64,000 nt of DNA from Sediminispirochaeta bajacaliforniensis DSM 16054 (GTDB lineage: Bacteria; Spirochaetota; Spirochaetia; DSM-16054; Sediminispirochaetaceae): NCBI RefSeq assembly GCF_000378205.1, contig NZ_KB899410.1, forward strand, positions 29,095-93,094. The letters are read 5' to 3'. The notes beneath the pieces were generated by a model. That model ran no database searches. It had not been told where the DNA came from and saw only the letters and a program-made list of their open reading frames with translations. Both the position numbers and the translations under genes were made by a program. Of this stretch, positions 8,477 to 16,754 are shown piece after piece. Position 1 is the stretch's first letter. Every line of letters starts with the position of its first letter.

Positions 8477-10309
8477 ATGCAAAGCACACAGCAAAATGAT
8501 ACCATACGGAATATTGCAATTATTGCCCATGTCGATCATGGGAAAACCACTTTAGTAGATGCTATGTTTCAACGAAGCGGAGTTTTTCGGGCCGGTCAGG
8601 AGGTTGCAGAGCGTGTCATGGATCGGCTCGACCTGGAGCGGGAGCGAGGGATTACCATTGAGGCGAAAAACTGTTCCATCGAATGGAAAGGCCTTCGTAT
8701 CAATATTATCGATACGCCGGGGCATGCCGATTTCGGCGGCGAAGTGGAGCGGGCCCTGTCGATGGTCGATGGGGCCGTTCTTTTGGTCGATGCCGCGGAG
8801 GGGCCTCTTCCTCAAACACGGTTCGTCCTTTCAAAGGCACTGAAGGCGGGGCTCTCGCTTATCGTTGTCATCAATAAGATCGATCGCCAGGATGCACGTC
8901 CTTTGGAGGTATTGGATGAGGTGTATGACCTGCTGATCGATCTTGATGCGGGAGATCATCAGCTTGAATTCCCGATTCTCTATGCCGTTGGAAGAGACGG
9001 TGTGATAAAAAGAAGTCCCGATGGGGAGGATGAAAAGCTCGATCTTCTTCTTGATACCATTGTTGATCATATTCCTTCGCCGTCGGTTGATATGGTGGGA
9101 CCCTTTCGTATGTTGGTTTCCGATTTAGGCTATGATGACTATCTTGGACGTCTTGCCGTAGGAAAGGTATACGGCGGATCTGTCCAAGCAAATGAGGCTC
9201 TTGCCTGTATCGGCCCGGACGGAAAGGCCAAGCCCCTTCGGGTGACACGTCTGCAGTCCTACAGGGGGTTGGTTCTATCCGATGTGACAGAAGCGAAGGC
9301 CGGGGAGATCATCGTACTTGCGGGGATCGAGGATGTTCATATCGGTGATACTGTCTGTTCCAAAGATAATCCTGTACCCCTGAAACGGATCACCGTGGAT
9401 GAACCGACGGTTTCCATGCGGTTTTCCGTAAACAACGGGCCCTTTTCCGGTAAGGAGGGAAAGATCGTTCAGGGGACGAAAATCTTTGAACGTTTGGAAA
9501 AGGAAACGCTCACAAATGTCTCTATGCGGGTGAGTCGGGGGGATGATCGCGATAGTTTTATTGTTCAGGGGCGGGGCGAGTTTCAGATGGTTATTCTCAT
9601 TGAAACTATGCGTCGCGAAGGATTTGAATTTTGTGTGGGTCGTCCCCATGTTATTTTTCACCAGGAAAATGGGAAAAAGATGGAACCGATAGAGCATCTT
9701 TTTATCGATTGTGCGGATCCTTTCACCGGTGTTGTGACCGAAAAGCTTTCAAGGCGAAAGGGGCGTATGCTCAATATCACCAGCCACGAAAATGGTCGTG
9801 TCAGGATCGAATTCTCGGTTCCCAGCCGGGCACTCATCGGATATCGTGATGAATTCCTTACGGACACAAAAGGAACGGGGATCCTCAATAGCTATCTCTC
9901 GGGGTACGAGGAGTACCGGGGAGATTTTACCGGCCGATTCACCGGCTCGCTTGTTGCCGATCGTGAAGGTACATCGGTCCCGTATGCACTATTTAACCTT
10001 GAAGCTCGTGGAACGCTCTTCGTTGTTCCGAAAGATCCTGTTTATGAAGGGATGATTGTCGGTGAGCATAATCGCGAAAACGATCTGAATGTCAATCCTA
10101 CCAAAACCAAGAAACTTTCAAATATGCGCGCCTCGGGAAAGGACGATGCGGTGATTTTGACACCGGTTCTTCCCATGACCCTCGAACGGGCGGTTCAGTT
10201 TATCCGTGAAGATGAGCTTATCGAGGTAACGCCGAAATCAATTCGTCTGCGAAAAAAAGAGCTTTCTGCGGCTCGTCGCAAGATCGAAGATAAAAGGGGG
10301 CAGTCTTAA
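8477..10309 (+). CDS. typA: Translational GTPase TypA/BipA
   Basis: A 610-aa ribosome-binding GTPase of the EF-G family. G1 is AHVDHGKTT, the switch region contains ERERGITIEAK, G3 is DTPGHADFGGEVER, and G4 is NKIDR. Domain II, a degenerate III, V and the TypA-specific C-terminal domain follow (for example GRGEFQMVILIETMRREGFE and NPTKTKKLSNMRAS). It assists 50S assembly and growth under cold or stress. I chose ATG 8477 because family members begin a few residues before the NIAIIAHVDHG segment; the longer upstream frame adds an unrelated 12-residue tail. It is followed 4 bases later by the M48 protease gene. Confidence 0.95.
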   Translation: MQSTQQNDTIRNIAIIAHVDHGKTTLVDAMFQRSGVFRAGQEVAERVMDRLDLERERGITIEAKNCSIEWKGLRINIIDTPGHADFGGEVERALSMVDGAVLLVDAAEGPLPQTRFVLSKALKAGLSLIVVINKIDRQDARPLEVLDEVYDLLIDLDAGDHQLEFPILYAVGRDGVIKRSPDGEDEKLDLLLDTIVDHIPSPSVDMVGPFRMLVSDLGYDDYLGRLAVGKVYGGSVQANEALACIGPDGKAKPLRVTRLQSYRGLVLSDVTEAKAGEIIVLAGIEDVHIGDTVCSKDNPVPLKRITVDEPTVSMRFSVNNGPFSGKEGKIVQGTKIFERLEKETLTNVSMRVSRGDDRDSFIVQGRGEFQMVILIETMRREGFEFCVGRPHVIFHQENGKKMEPIEHLFIDCADPFTGVVTEKLSRRKGRMLNITSHENGRVRIEFSVPSRALIGYRDEFLTDTKGTGILNSYLSGYEEYRGDFTGRFTGSLVADREGTSVPYALFNLEARGTLFVVPKDPVYEGMIVGEHNRENDLNVNPTKTKKLSNMRASGKDDAVILTPVLPMTLERAVQFIREDELIEVTPKSIRLRKKELSAARRKIEDKRGQS

Positions 10310-10313
10310 GCCT

Positions 10314-11345
10314 ATGACACCGCAAAAGCGTTGCTATTTTCCCACGATAAGCTCTCGTTCCTGGCAGCATCCGGCCGATACTGCCGCCTTGGAGGCTCTG
10401 AAAAAGATCCCCGGTTTAAGCCAGGTAACCAAAGCGGTCCTTTCCATCACCTCGGACCGCTCTCTTCGGCTTTTTTTTCTCGGGTCAGCCGTTCGTGTCA
10501 CCGAGCGGCAGTTCCCCCGCATACATGCATTGGCAAAGGAAGCTTGTTCTGTCCTGGATTACGACGACAAGCTTGATATATTCGTTACCTATAATCCCGC
10601 GATGAATGCCGGAGCGGTCGGTGTCGACCGCCCCTTTGTTACCCTCAACAGTGCCCTTGTCTCCTCCCTGGATGATGAGGAGCTTCTGACCGTAATCGGT
10701 CACGAGCTTGGACACTGTATGAGTGGTCATATTCTCTATAAAACCTTACTGTGGGTTTTGGTGAATGTGAGTTTCAAGGCGCTCCGCATTCCGGGGCTCG
10801 ATCTTCTCATTATTCCCGTTATGGCGGGCTTGCGTGAGTGGGACCGCAAAAGTGAGTTAAGCGCGGACCGTGCCGGTTTATTGGTTTGCCAGGATCAGGA
10901 TGTCTCCTTCCGGCTACTCATGAAGCTGGCCGGCGGGAATGACATCGGCCAGATGGATATAAACGAATTCTTCTCTCAAGCCGCGGAATATGATGCCGGG
11001 GAGTCTGTTATCGACTCCCTTCATAAATTCCTGAACACTTGGGACATGTCTCATCCCCTCCCTGTTATACGCATCCCGGAACTCAAGCGTTGGGTCGACG
11101 ATGGCAGCTTTGGGAGGATCTACGGTGGAGATTACCTGAAACGGGGAGGTGAGGCAGAGGAGAAAAATCGGGACTATTTCAAGGAAGCTCACCAGCAATA
11201 TGAATCTGATTTTGAAGAGACTCGGGACCCTGCTGCAGGCTTTGCAAAACATCTCGGTAAGGCCTTAGGTGATTTGGGAAAAGAGGGAGGAAAAATTGTC
11301 CGGGATATCTTTGATCAGTTCGATCAAAAGGGAAGGCATGAGTGA
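10314..11345 (+). CDS. M48-family zinc metallopeptidase
   Basis: A 343-aa protein with the HExxH zinc site HELGH at about 130-134 and the downstream SELSADRAG block, whose Glu is the third zinc ligand and whose Asp is conserved in M48 proteins. Hydrophobic segments flank the site (LLWVLVNVSFKAL and LLIIPVMAGL), so it is probably membrane-associated, but there is no clear N-terminal signal. M48 proteases take part in membrane or envelope protein quality control. It is translationally close to typA (4-base gap, with AGGGGGCAG upstream). The C-terminal 60 residues are charged and helical. The convergent response regulator ends 31 bases later. Confidence 0.85.
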   Translation: MTPQKRCYFPTISSRSWQHPADTAALEALKKIPGLSQVTKAVLSITSDRSLRLFFLGSAVRVTERQFPRIHALAKEACSVLDYDDKLDIFVTYNPAMNAGAVGVDRPFVTLNSALVSSLDDEELLTVIGHELGHCMSGHILYKTLLWVLVNVSFKALRIPGLDLLIIPVMAGLREWDRKSELSADRAGLLVCQDQDVSFRLLMKLAGGNDIGQMDINEFFSQAAEYDAGESVIDSLHKFLNTWDMSHPLPVIRIPELKRWVDDGSFGRIYGGDYLKRGGEAEEKNRDYFKEAHQQYESDFEETRDPAAGFAKHLGKALGDLGKEGGKIVRDIFDQFDQKGRHE

Positions 11346-11376
11346 GGAGTCTTTCTATCGATAGGCTTTTTGCTCC

Positions 11377-11754
11377 CTATTGGCGATAGATGACGGACTT
11401 GATATGACCTATCAGCTGATTGATGTTTACCGGTTTTGTCATGCAGGCTACAGGGGATAACTCATGTGCTTTTTCGATGAAAGATTCATTTGTATAGCCG
11501 GTGATAAAAATAATCGGGAGATTTTTGTGTATTTCCCTTAGGCGCCGCATCGCTTCTACACCGTCGATTTCTCCTGCCAATCTTCCATCCATAAGTACCA
11601 GATCGGGATTTCGGTTTTTTGCAAAGCGGACAACATCCTCCCCGGATGCGAAGATTTTGCTGATCGGATAACCGGCATTTCGAAGCTTCATTGTAAGATT
11701 CATGGCTATCATGGCTTCGTCTTCGACCAAAAGAATCATGTTTTCACTGTTCAT
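11377..11754 (-). CDS. Single-domain response regulator
   Basis: A 125-aa receiver domain alone. The acidic pair is at E11-D12, the phosphorylated aspartate at D56 (VLMDGRL), the conserved threonine at T85 and the lysine at K107 (TKP). The stretch after D56 (LAGEIDGVEA) resembles the receivers that pair with HisKA_2/HWE kinases. Its ATG overlaps the TGA of the kinase gene upstream (ATGA), so the two are a translationally coupled pair. With no output domain it would act through protein contact. A longer start upstream would run inside the kinase gene. Confidence 0.85.
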   Translation of the reverse strand: MNSENMILLVEDEAMIAMNLTMKLRNAGYPISKIFASGEDVVRFAKNRNPDLVLMDGRLAGEIDGVEAMRRLREIHKNLPIIFITGYTNESFIEKAHELSPVACMTKPVNINQLIGHIKSVIYRQ

Positions 11755-12776
11755 CGTAGATCCTCCAGTGTCGGATGGATGATACGCTTGAAGCGAATCG
11801 AGCATCTGAGCCCTCTCTCACCACGCTTATCGAATGCTATTGTTCCTCCCAGCTGATGTTCGATAATGAGGAAGATTGTCTGCATCCCGAGGGTCGATTG
11901 CGACCGAACATCATAGTTATGAGGAAGGCCGATGCCGTCGTCGCAGTACATGAGTTCGATTTCGTTCTCGGCCTCTATAAATGAGAGAGAAATTGCTATA
12001 TTTCCCTTTTCCCCTTTCGGGAAGGCATGCTTTAGTGAGTTTGTAAATAACTCGTTTAGTACGAGCCCACACGGAATTGCCAGGTCAATAGGCACGGCAA
12101 TGTGGACGAGATCGAACCTCATTGCTATTGTATTTCCGCCGTTTTGGTAGCTTTTCAATAAGAGCCGTGCGAGTTTCTGGATATAGAGATCAAGATCAAT
12201 ACTGGAAAGGTTCTTTGATTCGTACAGCATTTGATGCACGAGCGACATTGATGTGATTTTAGTTTCTATCTCCTGTGATAACCGTATGAGGTTTTCATCT
12301 TCGGAATAGGATGCGCTGAGGGAGATCATCGAACTGATGATGTTCATATTGTTCTTTGTTCGGTGATACAACTCCCGTATAAGTGTCTCTCGTTCGAGAA
12401 GTGCCTGACGGATACTCTCTTCTGTTCTGACTCGTTTGGTGATATCACGACCATATAGATTCGCATATCCCGATTCGACGATAGGGGCAATGGAGAAGGC
12501 GTAAACCCGTGTTTTATGGGGAACATCAATCTCCATGCTCCGCGCTTCACTTAGTGACGATAATGCCGTTTCTCGTAAAAGTGGGGGGGCCGGTTGATCG
12601 AATTCCAGTTTCCATTCGTCGAGCAACATTCTGCTTGCCTTGTTTGCATAGATAAGCATGCCTGATGAATCAATTCTCAGGACTGGATTGGGATTCTCTG
12701 ATGGAAAGCGCGACAAATCCTCGGTTGAAAGCCGGCTAAGAGGATCGTTACTATCGCCCTGGTATGAATGCTTCAT
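11751..12776 (-). CDS. PAS-HisKA_2 sensor histidine kinase
   Basis: A 341-aa soluble kinase without membrane segments. A PAS-like domain covers about 25-115. The phospho-acceptor region LIRELYHRTKNNMNIISSM puts the histidine at H138 in the HisKA_2 (HWE-related) arrangement, and an ATPase domain follows with LVLNELFTNSLKHAF (N box) and CDDGIGLP (G1 box). It would sense a cytoplasmic signal and phosphorylate the coupled receiver. A TTGACA-17-TAACAT promoter lies 10 bases before the ATG and there is no Shine-Dalgarno sequence. It is divergent from the GntR cassette; the two share a 102-base intergenic region. Confidence 0.85.
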   Translation of the reverse strand: MKHSYQGDSNDPLSRLSTEDLSRFPSENPNPVLRIDSSGMLIYANKASRMLLDEWKLEFDQPAPPLLRETALSSLSEARSMEIDVPHKTRVYAFSIAPIVESGYANLYGRDITKRVRTEESIRQALLERETLIRELYHRTKNNMNIISSMISLSASYSEDENLIRLSQEIETKITSMSLVHQMLYESKNLSSIDLDLYIQKLARLLLKSYQNGGNTIAMRFDLVHIAVPIDLAIPCGLVLNELFTNSLKHAFPKGEKGNIAISLSFIEAENEIELMYCDDGIGLPHNYDVRSQSTLGMQTIFLIIEHQLGGTIAFDKRGERGLRCSIRFKRIIHPTLEDLR

Positions 12777-12786
12777 CTATTTGCTA

Positions 12787-12815
12787 ATGTTAGTCTACGT
12801 CGAAGTGTTTGTCAA
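12787..12815 (-). promoter_or_regulatory. Promoter of the HisKA_2 kinase operon
   Basis: On the minus strand TTGACA (12815-12810) and TAACAT (12792-12787) are 17 bases apart. The ATG at 12776 follows the -10 by only 10 bases, leaving a leader of about 3 bases and no room for a ribosome-binding site. Confidence 0.55.
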
Positions 12816-12841
12816 AAAAGAAGAAATTTTGGTGAAAAATA

Positions 12842-12892
12842 TTGACTTATTGTATTAGTACAATTAGTATTGTATTATATGAATAGTACAAT
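12842..12892 (+). promoter_or_regulatory. Promoter with paired operators for the GntR cassette
   Basis: TTGACT (12842-12847), a 17-base spacer and TAGTAT (12865-12870) form a promoter. A perfect inverted repeat ATTGTA-TTAG-TACAAT (12849-12864) fills the spacer. The same half-sites recur as ATTGTA (12869-12874) and TACAAT (12887-12892), 12 bases apart. A repressor bound here would block RNA polymerase. Because the first gene downstream encodes a YtrA-type GntR protein, autoregulation is the likely reading. Confidence 0.65.
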
Positions 12893-13280
12893 GAAAGCGC
12901 GAGGAGTTGTTATATCTCTTGATCCCGCCCGGGGAGTCCCCTTCTATCGCCAGATTATCCAGCAGATCGAGCATGCGATTCTTGGGCAACGGCTTTTTCC
13001 CGGAGATAGACTACCGACCATCAGGGCTTTGGCGATAGACCTCAAGATAAATCCGAACACCATTGCAAGAGCCTATGGAGAACTGGAAATAAGAGGGATC
13101 GTTACAACCCAGGTGGGAAACGGTACCTTTGTTTCGGATCAGCCTCCTTCGGAGGTGGACGACGAGCGGAATCTCAGAATCAGCGAAACCCTCGTCCGCT
13201 TTCTTCGTGACATGCGCGATCTCGGGGTCGAACGTTCTGAAGTCATCGATCTTGTTAAGAGTTTCAAGGAGGAAACATGA
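12879..13280 (+). CDS. GntR-family regulator, YtrA type
   Basis: A protein of about 130 aa. The winged-helix domain (residues about 15-80) contains GVPFYRQIIQQIEHAI, GDRLPTIRALA and LKINPNTIARAYGELE, the classical GntR pattern. The short C-terminal tail (about 45 residues) ending in a helix marks the YtrA subfamily, which usually represses a linked ABC transporter operon. In-frame ATGs are at 12879 and 12891; neither has a Shine-Dalgarno sequence. The first lies 8 bases after the -10 and would be nearly leaderless; I give that one, with the second as alternative. The stop overlaps the slipin start by 4 bases. Confidence 0.85.
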   Translation: MNSTMKARGVVISLDPARGVPFYRQIIQQIEHAILGQRLFPGDRLPTIRALAIDLKINPNTIARAYGELEIRGIVTTQVGNGTFVSDQPPSEVDDERNLRISETLVRFLRDMRDLGVERSEVIDLVKSFKEET

Positions 13281-14383
13281 ACCTGTTCCAGAAGCATAGT
13301 AAAATGAAAACGCCGATCAAGAATACAAAGGTCCCCGAACGGCAAAGAGATTTTTCATTGAATGCCGTCGGCCTTGGCCTCTTGGCGGTTTTCTTTGGTG
13401 TCGGTATGGCTATCAGGTTGGGTACAGGTGCTGCTCCTTCCCTCATAGAGTATGTTGTTCTGTGCACGACCCCAATACTGGCTATGGTGATCATGGCCCT
13501 TTTCCCTCGATGGACGTCGGCTGTGAAGCTTCTGATTATTTTCATTGCCATTCTGCTTGCATGGAAGATCAGTGAGGCTCCATACGCCATAGTTTTTGCA
13601 GCAGCCGGGGCCTTGCTTGCCCCCTCTGTGCAGAAGATGGCGGAATGGGAACGTGCCATCATTCTTCGTTTCGGGAAATTTCACAGGGTGAAAGGGCCTG
13701 GGCTTTTCCTTCTAATGCCTCTTGCCGAACGTGTTGCAAAGGTGGTGGATCTAAGGATTAGGGTAACTGATTTTACCGCAGAAACGACGTTGACCCTGGA
13801 TTCGGTGACTGTGACGGTAGATGCCATCTGTTTTTGGCTGGTGTGGGATTCTGAAAAAGCGGTCTGTGAAGTTCAGGATTACGAAGATTCCGTCATTCTT
13901 TCTTCGAAAACGGCCCTTAGAAGTGCTGTCAGTAAAAATACCTTGTCGACTTTTCTTGAGCGTGGCGATGTGATAGAGGAACATATTAGGGAGGAGGTTG
14001 ACAAAAAAACCACCGAATGGGGGATTACCGTTCAGCATATCGAAATAACGGATGTGCAGATCCCTGAAAAGTTACAGGATTCCCTGAGTCATCAGGCCCA
14101 GATGGAGAGGGAAAAGAAGGGGAGGATACTCCTTGCTGAGGCTGAGATCGAGATCGCCCGGAAACTTGAAGAAGCTGCCGAAATTTACGATGCTCATGAT
14201 ACCACTTTGCTGCTCAAGAGCTTTTCTATCCTGAATGAGGGACTAAAGGCTGGCAATTCTATGATGCTGGTACCCAATTCGATTGCCGAAAAATTGAAAT
14301 CAAAAGATGTCTTTGGCCTGCAGGCGTTGAACGAAATCAGACGCAACGCTGCAGAGAAGGAGGATAAGAATGGGCGTGGTTGA
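13277..14383 (+). CDS. SPFH/band-7 (slipin-like) membrane protein
   Basis: A 368-aa protein. Three or four hydrophobic segments at about 25-115 are followed by the stomatin signature EWERAIILRFGKFHRVKGPGLFLLMP split over about 120-150, then the SPFH domain and a charged helical region (REKKGRILLAEAEIEIARKL) that normally drives oligomerisation. It should form membrane microdomain-type assemblies with the domain facing one side of the inner membrane. A slipin with this many N-terminal segments inside a MacB-type transporter operon is uncommon. The start has AGGAGG 6 bases upstream and overlaps the GntR stop. The 3' end overlaps the ABC ATPase start by 14 bases. Confidence 0.85.
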   Translation: MNLFQKHSKMKTPIKNTKVPERQRDFSLNAVGLGLLAVFFGVGMAIRLGTGAAPSLIEYVVLCTTPILAMVIMALFPRWTSAVKLLIIFIAILLAWKISEAPYAIVFAAAGALLAPSVQKMAEWERAIILRFGKFHRVKGPGLFLLMPLAERVAKVVDLRIRVTDFTAETTLTLDSVTVTVDAICFWLVWDSEKAVCEVQDYEDSVILSSKTALRSAVSKNTLSTFLERGDVIEEHIREEVDKKTTEWGITVQHIEITDVQIPEKLQDSLSHQAQMEREKKGRILLAEAEIEIARKLEEAAEIYDAHDTTLLLKSFSILNEGLKAGNSMMLVPNSIAEKLKSKDVFGLQALNEIRRNAAEKEDKNGRG

Positions 14384-15053
14384 TACCATTGCGCTATATA
14401 AAGATTATGAACTGAACGATTTGAAGATACATGCCCTCCGAGGTGTAAGCCTAAGCTTTGAGGCTGGGGCCTTTGCCGCTGTTGCAGGCCCTTCCGGAAG
14501 CGGTAAGTCCACCTTCCTGCACCTCGTCGGTTGTCTCGACACCCCTACGGCCGGTTCCCTCTCCGTCGATGAACGTGAGGTTGCCTCGCTCTCCCGTAAC
14601 CAATCGGCACTCTTGCGACGGCAAAAAATCGGGTTCATCTTCCAGGCCTATAATCTGATACCGGTTCTTTCCGCCCTTGAGAATGTTTCTCTTCCGTTGG
14701 TACTGCTTGGAATAGAAAAGAAGGAGGCCCGGCAGCAGTCGCTTCGGGCTTTGGAAGAGGTCGGGCTGGGAGGTATGGAACATCGTCGGCCCAAGGAGAT
14801 GTCCGGCGGTCAGCAACAACGGGTGGCGATTGCCCGTGCGCTGGTGAAAAAGCCGTCTCTGATCCTCGCTGATGAACCCACCGCTAATCTCGATTCGACC
14901 ACAGGCAGGGCTATTCTCGATCTTATGCTTGCGTTGAATGAGAAAGAAGGAACGACTTTTATCTTTTCCACACACGATCCCATGGTAATGGAGTTTGCCC
15001 GCCGTTTGATAATGCTTCGGGACGGGATGGTTGAATCGGAGAGTCGACGATGA
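14370..15053 (+). CDS. ABC ATPase, MacB/LolD type
   Basis: A 227-aa ATPase. Walker A is GPSGSGKST, the Q-loop region is FQAYNLIPVLSALENV, the signature is MSGGQQQR, Walker B is LILADEPT, and the H-loop lies in FSTHD. The FQ.YNLIP.L.A.ENV motif is typical of the MacB/LolD branch, which powers mechanotransmission across the envelope rather than transport through the membrane. It partners with the next two FtsX-type permeases. The ATG is preceded by AAGGAGG and lies inside the end of the slipin gene, indicating translational coupling. Confidence 0.93.
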   Translation: MGVVDTIALYKDYELNDLKIHALRGVSLSFEAGAFAAVAGPSGSGKSTFLHLVGCLDTPTAGSLSVDEREVASLSRNQSALLRRQKIGFIFQAYNLIPVLSALENVSLPLVLLGIEKKEARQQSLRALEEVGLGGMEHRRPKEMSGGQQQRVAIARALVKKPSLILADEPTANLDSTTGRAILDLMLALNEKEGTTFIFSTHDPMVMEFARRLIMLRDGMVESESRR

Positions 15054-16744
15054 GGTATTCCATCTCGGCAACCGTTGCCTCGATGGCATTACGGAATCTT
15101 GCACGGCATCGTGTCAAAACGGTTATTACCGCCCTTGCTGTGGCAGTAAGTGTCGCACTCTATATTTTCATGGATGGATGGCTGCTTGGGATGAACCTCG
15201 ATTCACGTCGGAATATCGTCTCCTATGAGATGGGGGCGGCAAAGATCCAGACCAAGGCCTATTTCAGCAAGAAAGATGAGCTTCCCATGTACGAGAGTTT
15301 TACCGGCTGGCAAGGCATAGCCTCGGCCCTGGAGCGCTCGGGCTATGATGCGGCCCCCCGTTTCGTATTCTCAGGTACCCTCTATTCCCGTACCGGTTCC
15401 GCTCCCATCCTCTTTAACGCTATGGATCCCAAACGGGAACACAGGCTTTTGCGCTACACCGATTTTGTAGATGCCGGCCGCTTCCCTCGCTCCGGAAGCT
15501 TTGAAATTGCTCTCGGGACAATGGCCGCGGAAAAATTACATGTAGGTATTCCTCGGCGCCCTTCGGAGAACCTTTGGGAGGATGAGGTCCTTGCCGCCAC
15601 CCGGAATGAAGAGGAGCGGGACTTTGTTCAGGGGCTCTATACCGAACGCTTTGAATCCGGAGAGGCCAAGATGGCCCTTCGCGACGATGTAACACATGAG
15701 GAGATCAATCGCCTATGGGATATCCTGTATGCTTCGGGGCGGATGGATGTACGGATATCGACGGTCATCGACATGATTGCCGCTCCCGAGAAAATTCGTG
15801 AGGAGCGTTTTGAGGAGGATTTGCTGCCGTCCCTTACGGCCGAGGACCGTCAGTTGATACAATCGGCCTATACACAGGATCCCTTAGTTGGTGATTATCT
15901 TCTTTCTACGGACGACAGCGATCTTCTCGACCGGGTCTTAAAGGCGATGACTGCAGCCGACTATTCCGGTGCCATCCGCCATGTAAATCAGCTCATTGAT
16001 GCGGTGGTCGTCGGCATTATCAATTCACCGAATCCGAAGACAAACGGAAATATAGCATATATCCCTCTCGATGCCCTTCAGGGAACAGGCGGACTCATGT
16101 TGGACGGCGCCGTGACCGAGCTCTTGGTCCGGGCCTCGAACGCAAAGGATTCTGTTCTTCCTGGAAGCTTTGAGAGCCCTGATACGATTAAGTCGGCCCT
16201 TGTGAGCTCGCTTGCCGAAGAGGGGAAACGGTTTCCTTCCGAGCTTGTCGTCAAGGGGTGGGAAGATTATTCCGCCGATTATTTCGCGGCTTCCGCCGGG
16301 GACCATGTCTCTACCCGCATCATGGCGCTTTTTCTCTTTCTTCTTTCGTTCATCGGCATTGCAAATACCATGCTGATGGCGGTGCTTGAACGGACAAAAG
16401 AGATTGGTATGATGCGTGCCCTCGGAATGACTGACGGTCAGCTTCTTTTCTCTTATGTGTTGGAGGCTGGTCTTGTCGGCCTTATCGGCGCTTCGGTGGG
16501 CGTGCTCTTGGGCTGTCTGATCAATATTCCCATGGTACATACCGGTATCGACTTTTCTTCCCTTGCAAAGCAGGCGGGTGGTGATTTTGGGTATCGTATT
16601 ACCTCGCAGTTTCGGTCGGCATGGAACCCCAAGGTGATTGTGGGCACCGCTTTTATAGCAACGCTTCTTTCCGCTCTTATGGCCTTGCCTCCCACCTTCA
16701 GGGCTCTGCGGATGCCTGTCACCGAAAGCCTTCGTTTTGAGTGA
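15050..16744 (+). CDS. FtsX/MacB-type ABC permease (long periplasmic domain)
   Basis: A 564-aa permease. One membrane segment near the N-terminus (about 25-45) is followed by a large extracytoplasmic domain (about 45-420) and three C-terminal membrane segments beginning with IMALFLFLLSFIGIANTML. The ERTKEIGMMRALGM stretch after the first of these is the conserved coupling helix of FtsX permeases. The periplasmic domain is longer than usual. The start overlaps the ATPase stop by 4 bases (ATGA). With the next permease it would form the heterodimeric membrane part of the exporter-like complex. Confidence 0.88.
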   Translation: MRYSISATVASMALRNLARHRVKTVITALAVAVSVALYIFMDGWLLGMNLDSRRNIVSYEMGAAKIQTKAYFSKKDELPMYESFTGWQGIASALERSGYDAAPRFVFSGTLYSRTGSAPILFNAMDPKREHRLLRYTDFVDAGRFPRSGSFEIALGTMAAEKLHVGIPRRPSENLWEDEVLAATRNEEERDFVQGLYTERFESGEAKMALRDDVTHEEINRLWDILYASGRMDVRISTVIDMIAAPEKIREERFEEDLLPSLTAEDRQLIQSAYTQDPLVGDYLLSTDDSDLLDRVLKAMTAADYSGAIRHVNQLIDAVVVGIINSPNPKTNGNIAYIPLDALQGTGGLMLDGAVTELLVRASNAKDSVLPGSFESPDTIKSALVSSLAEEGKRFPSELVVKGWEDYSADYFAASAGDHVSTRIMALFLFLLSFIGIANTMLMAVLERTKEIGMMRALGMTDGQLLFSYVLEAGLVGLIGASVGVLLGCLINIPMVHTGIDFSSLAKQAGGDFGYRITSQFRSAWNPKVIVGTAFIATLLSALMALPPTFRALRMPVTESLRFE

Positions 16745-16754
16745 GGAGCAGATA

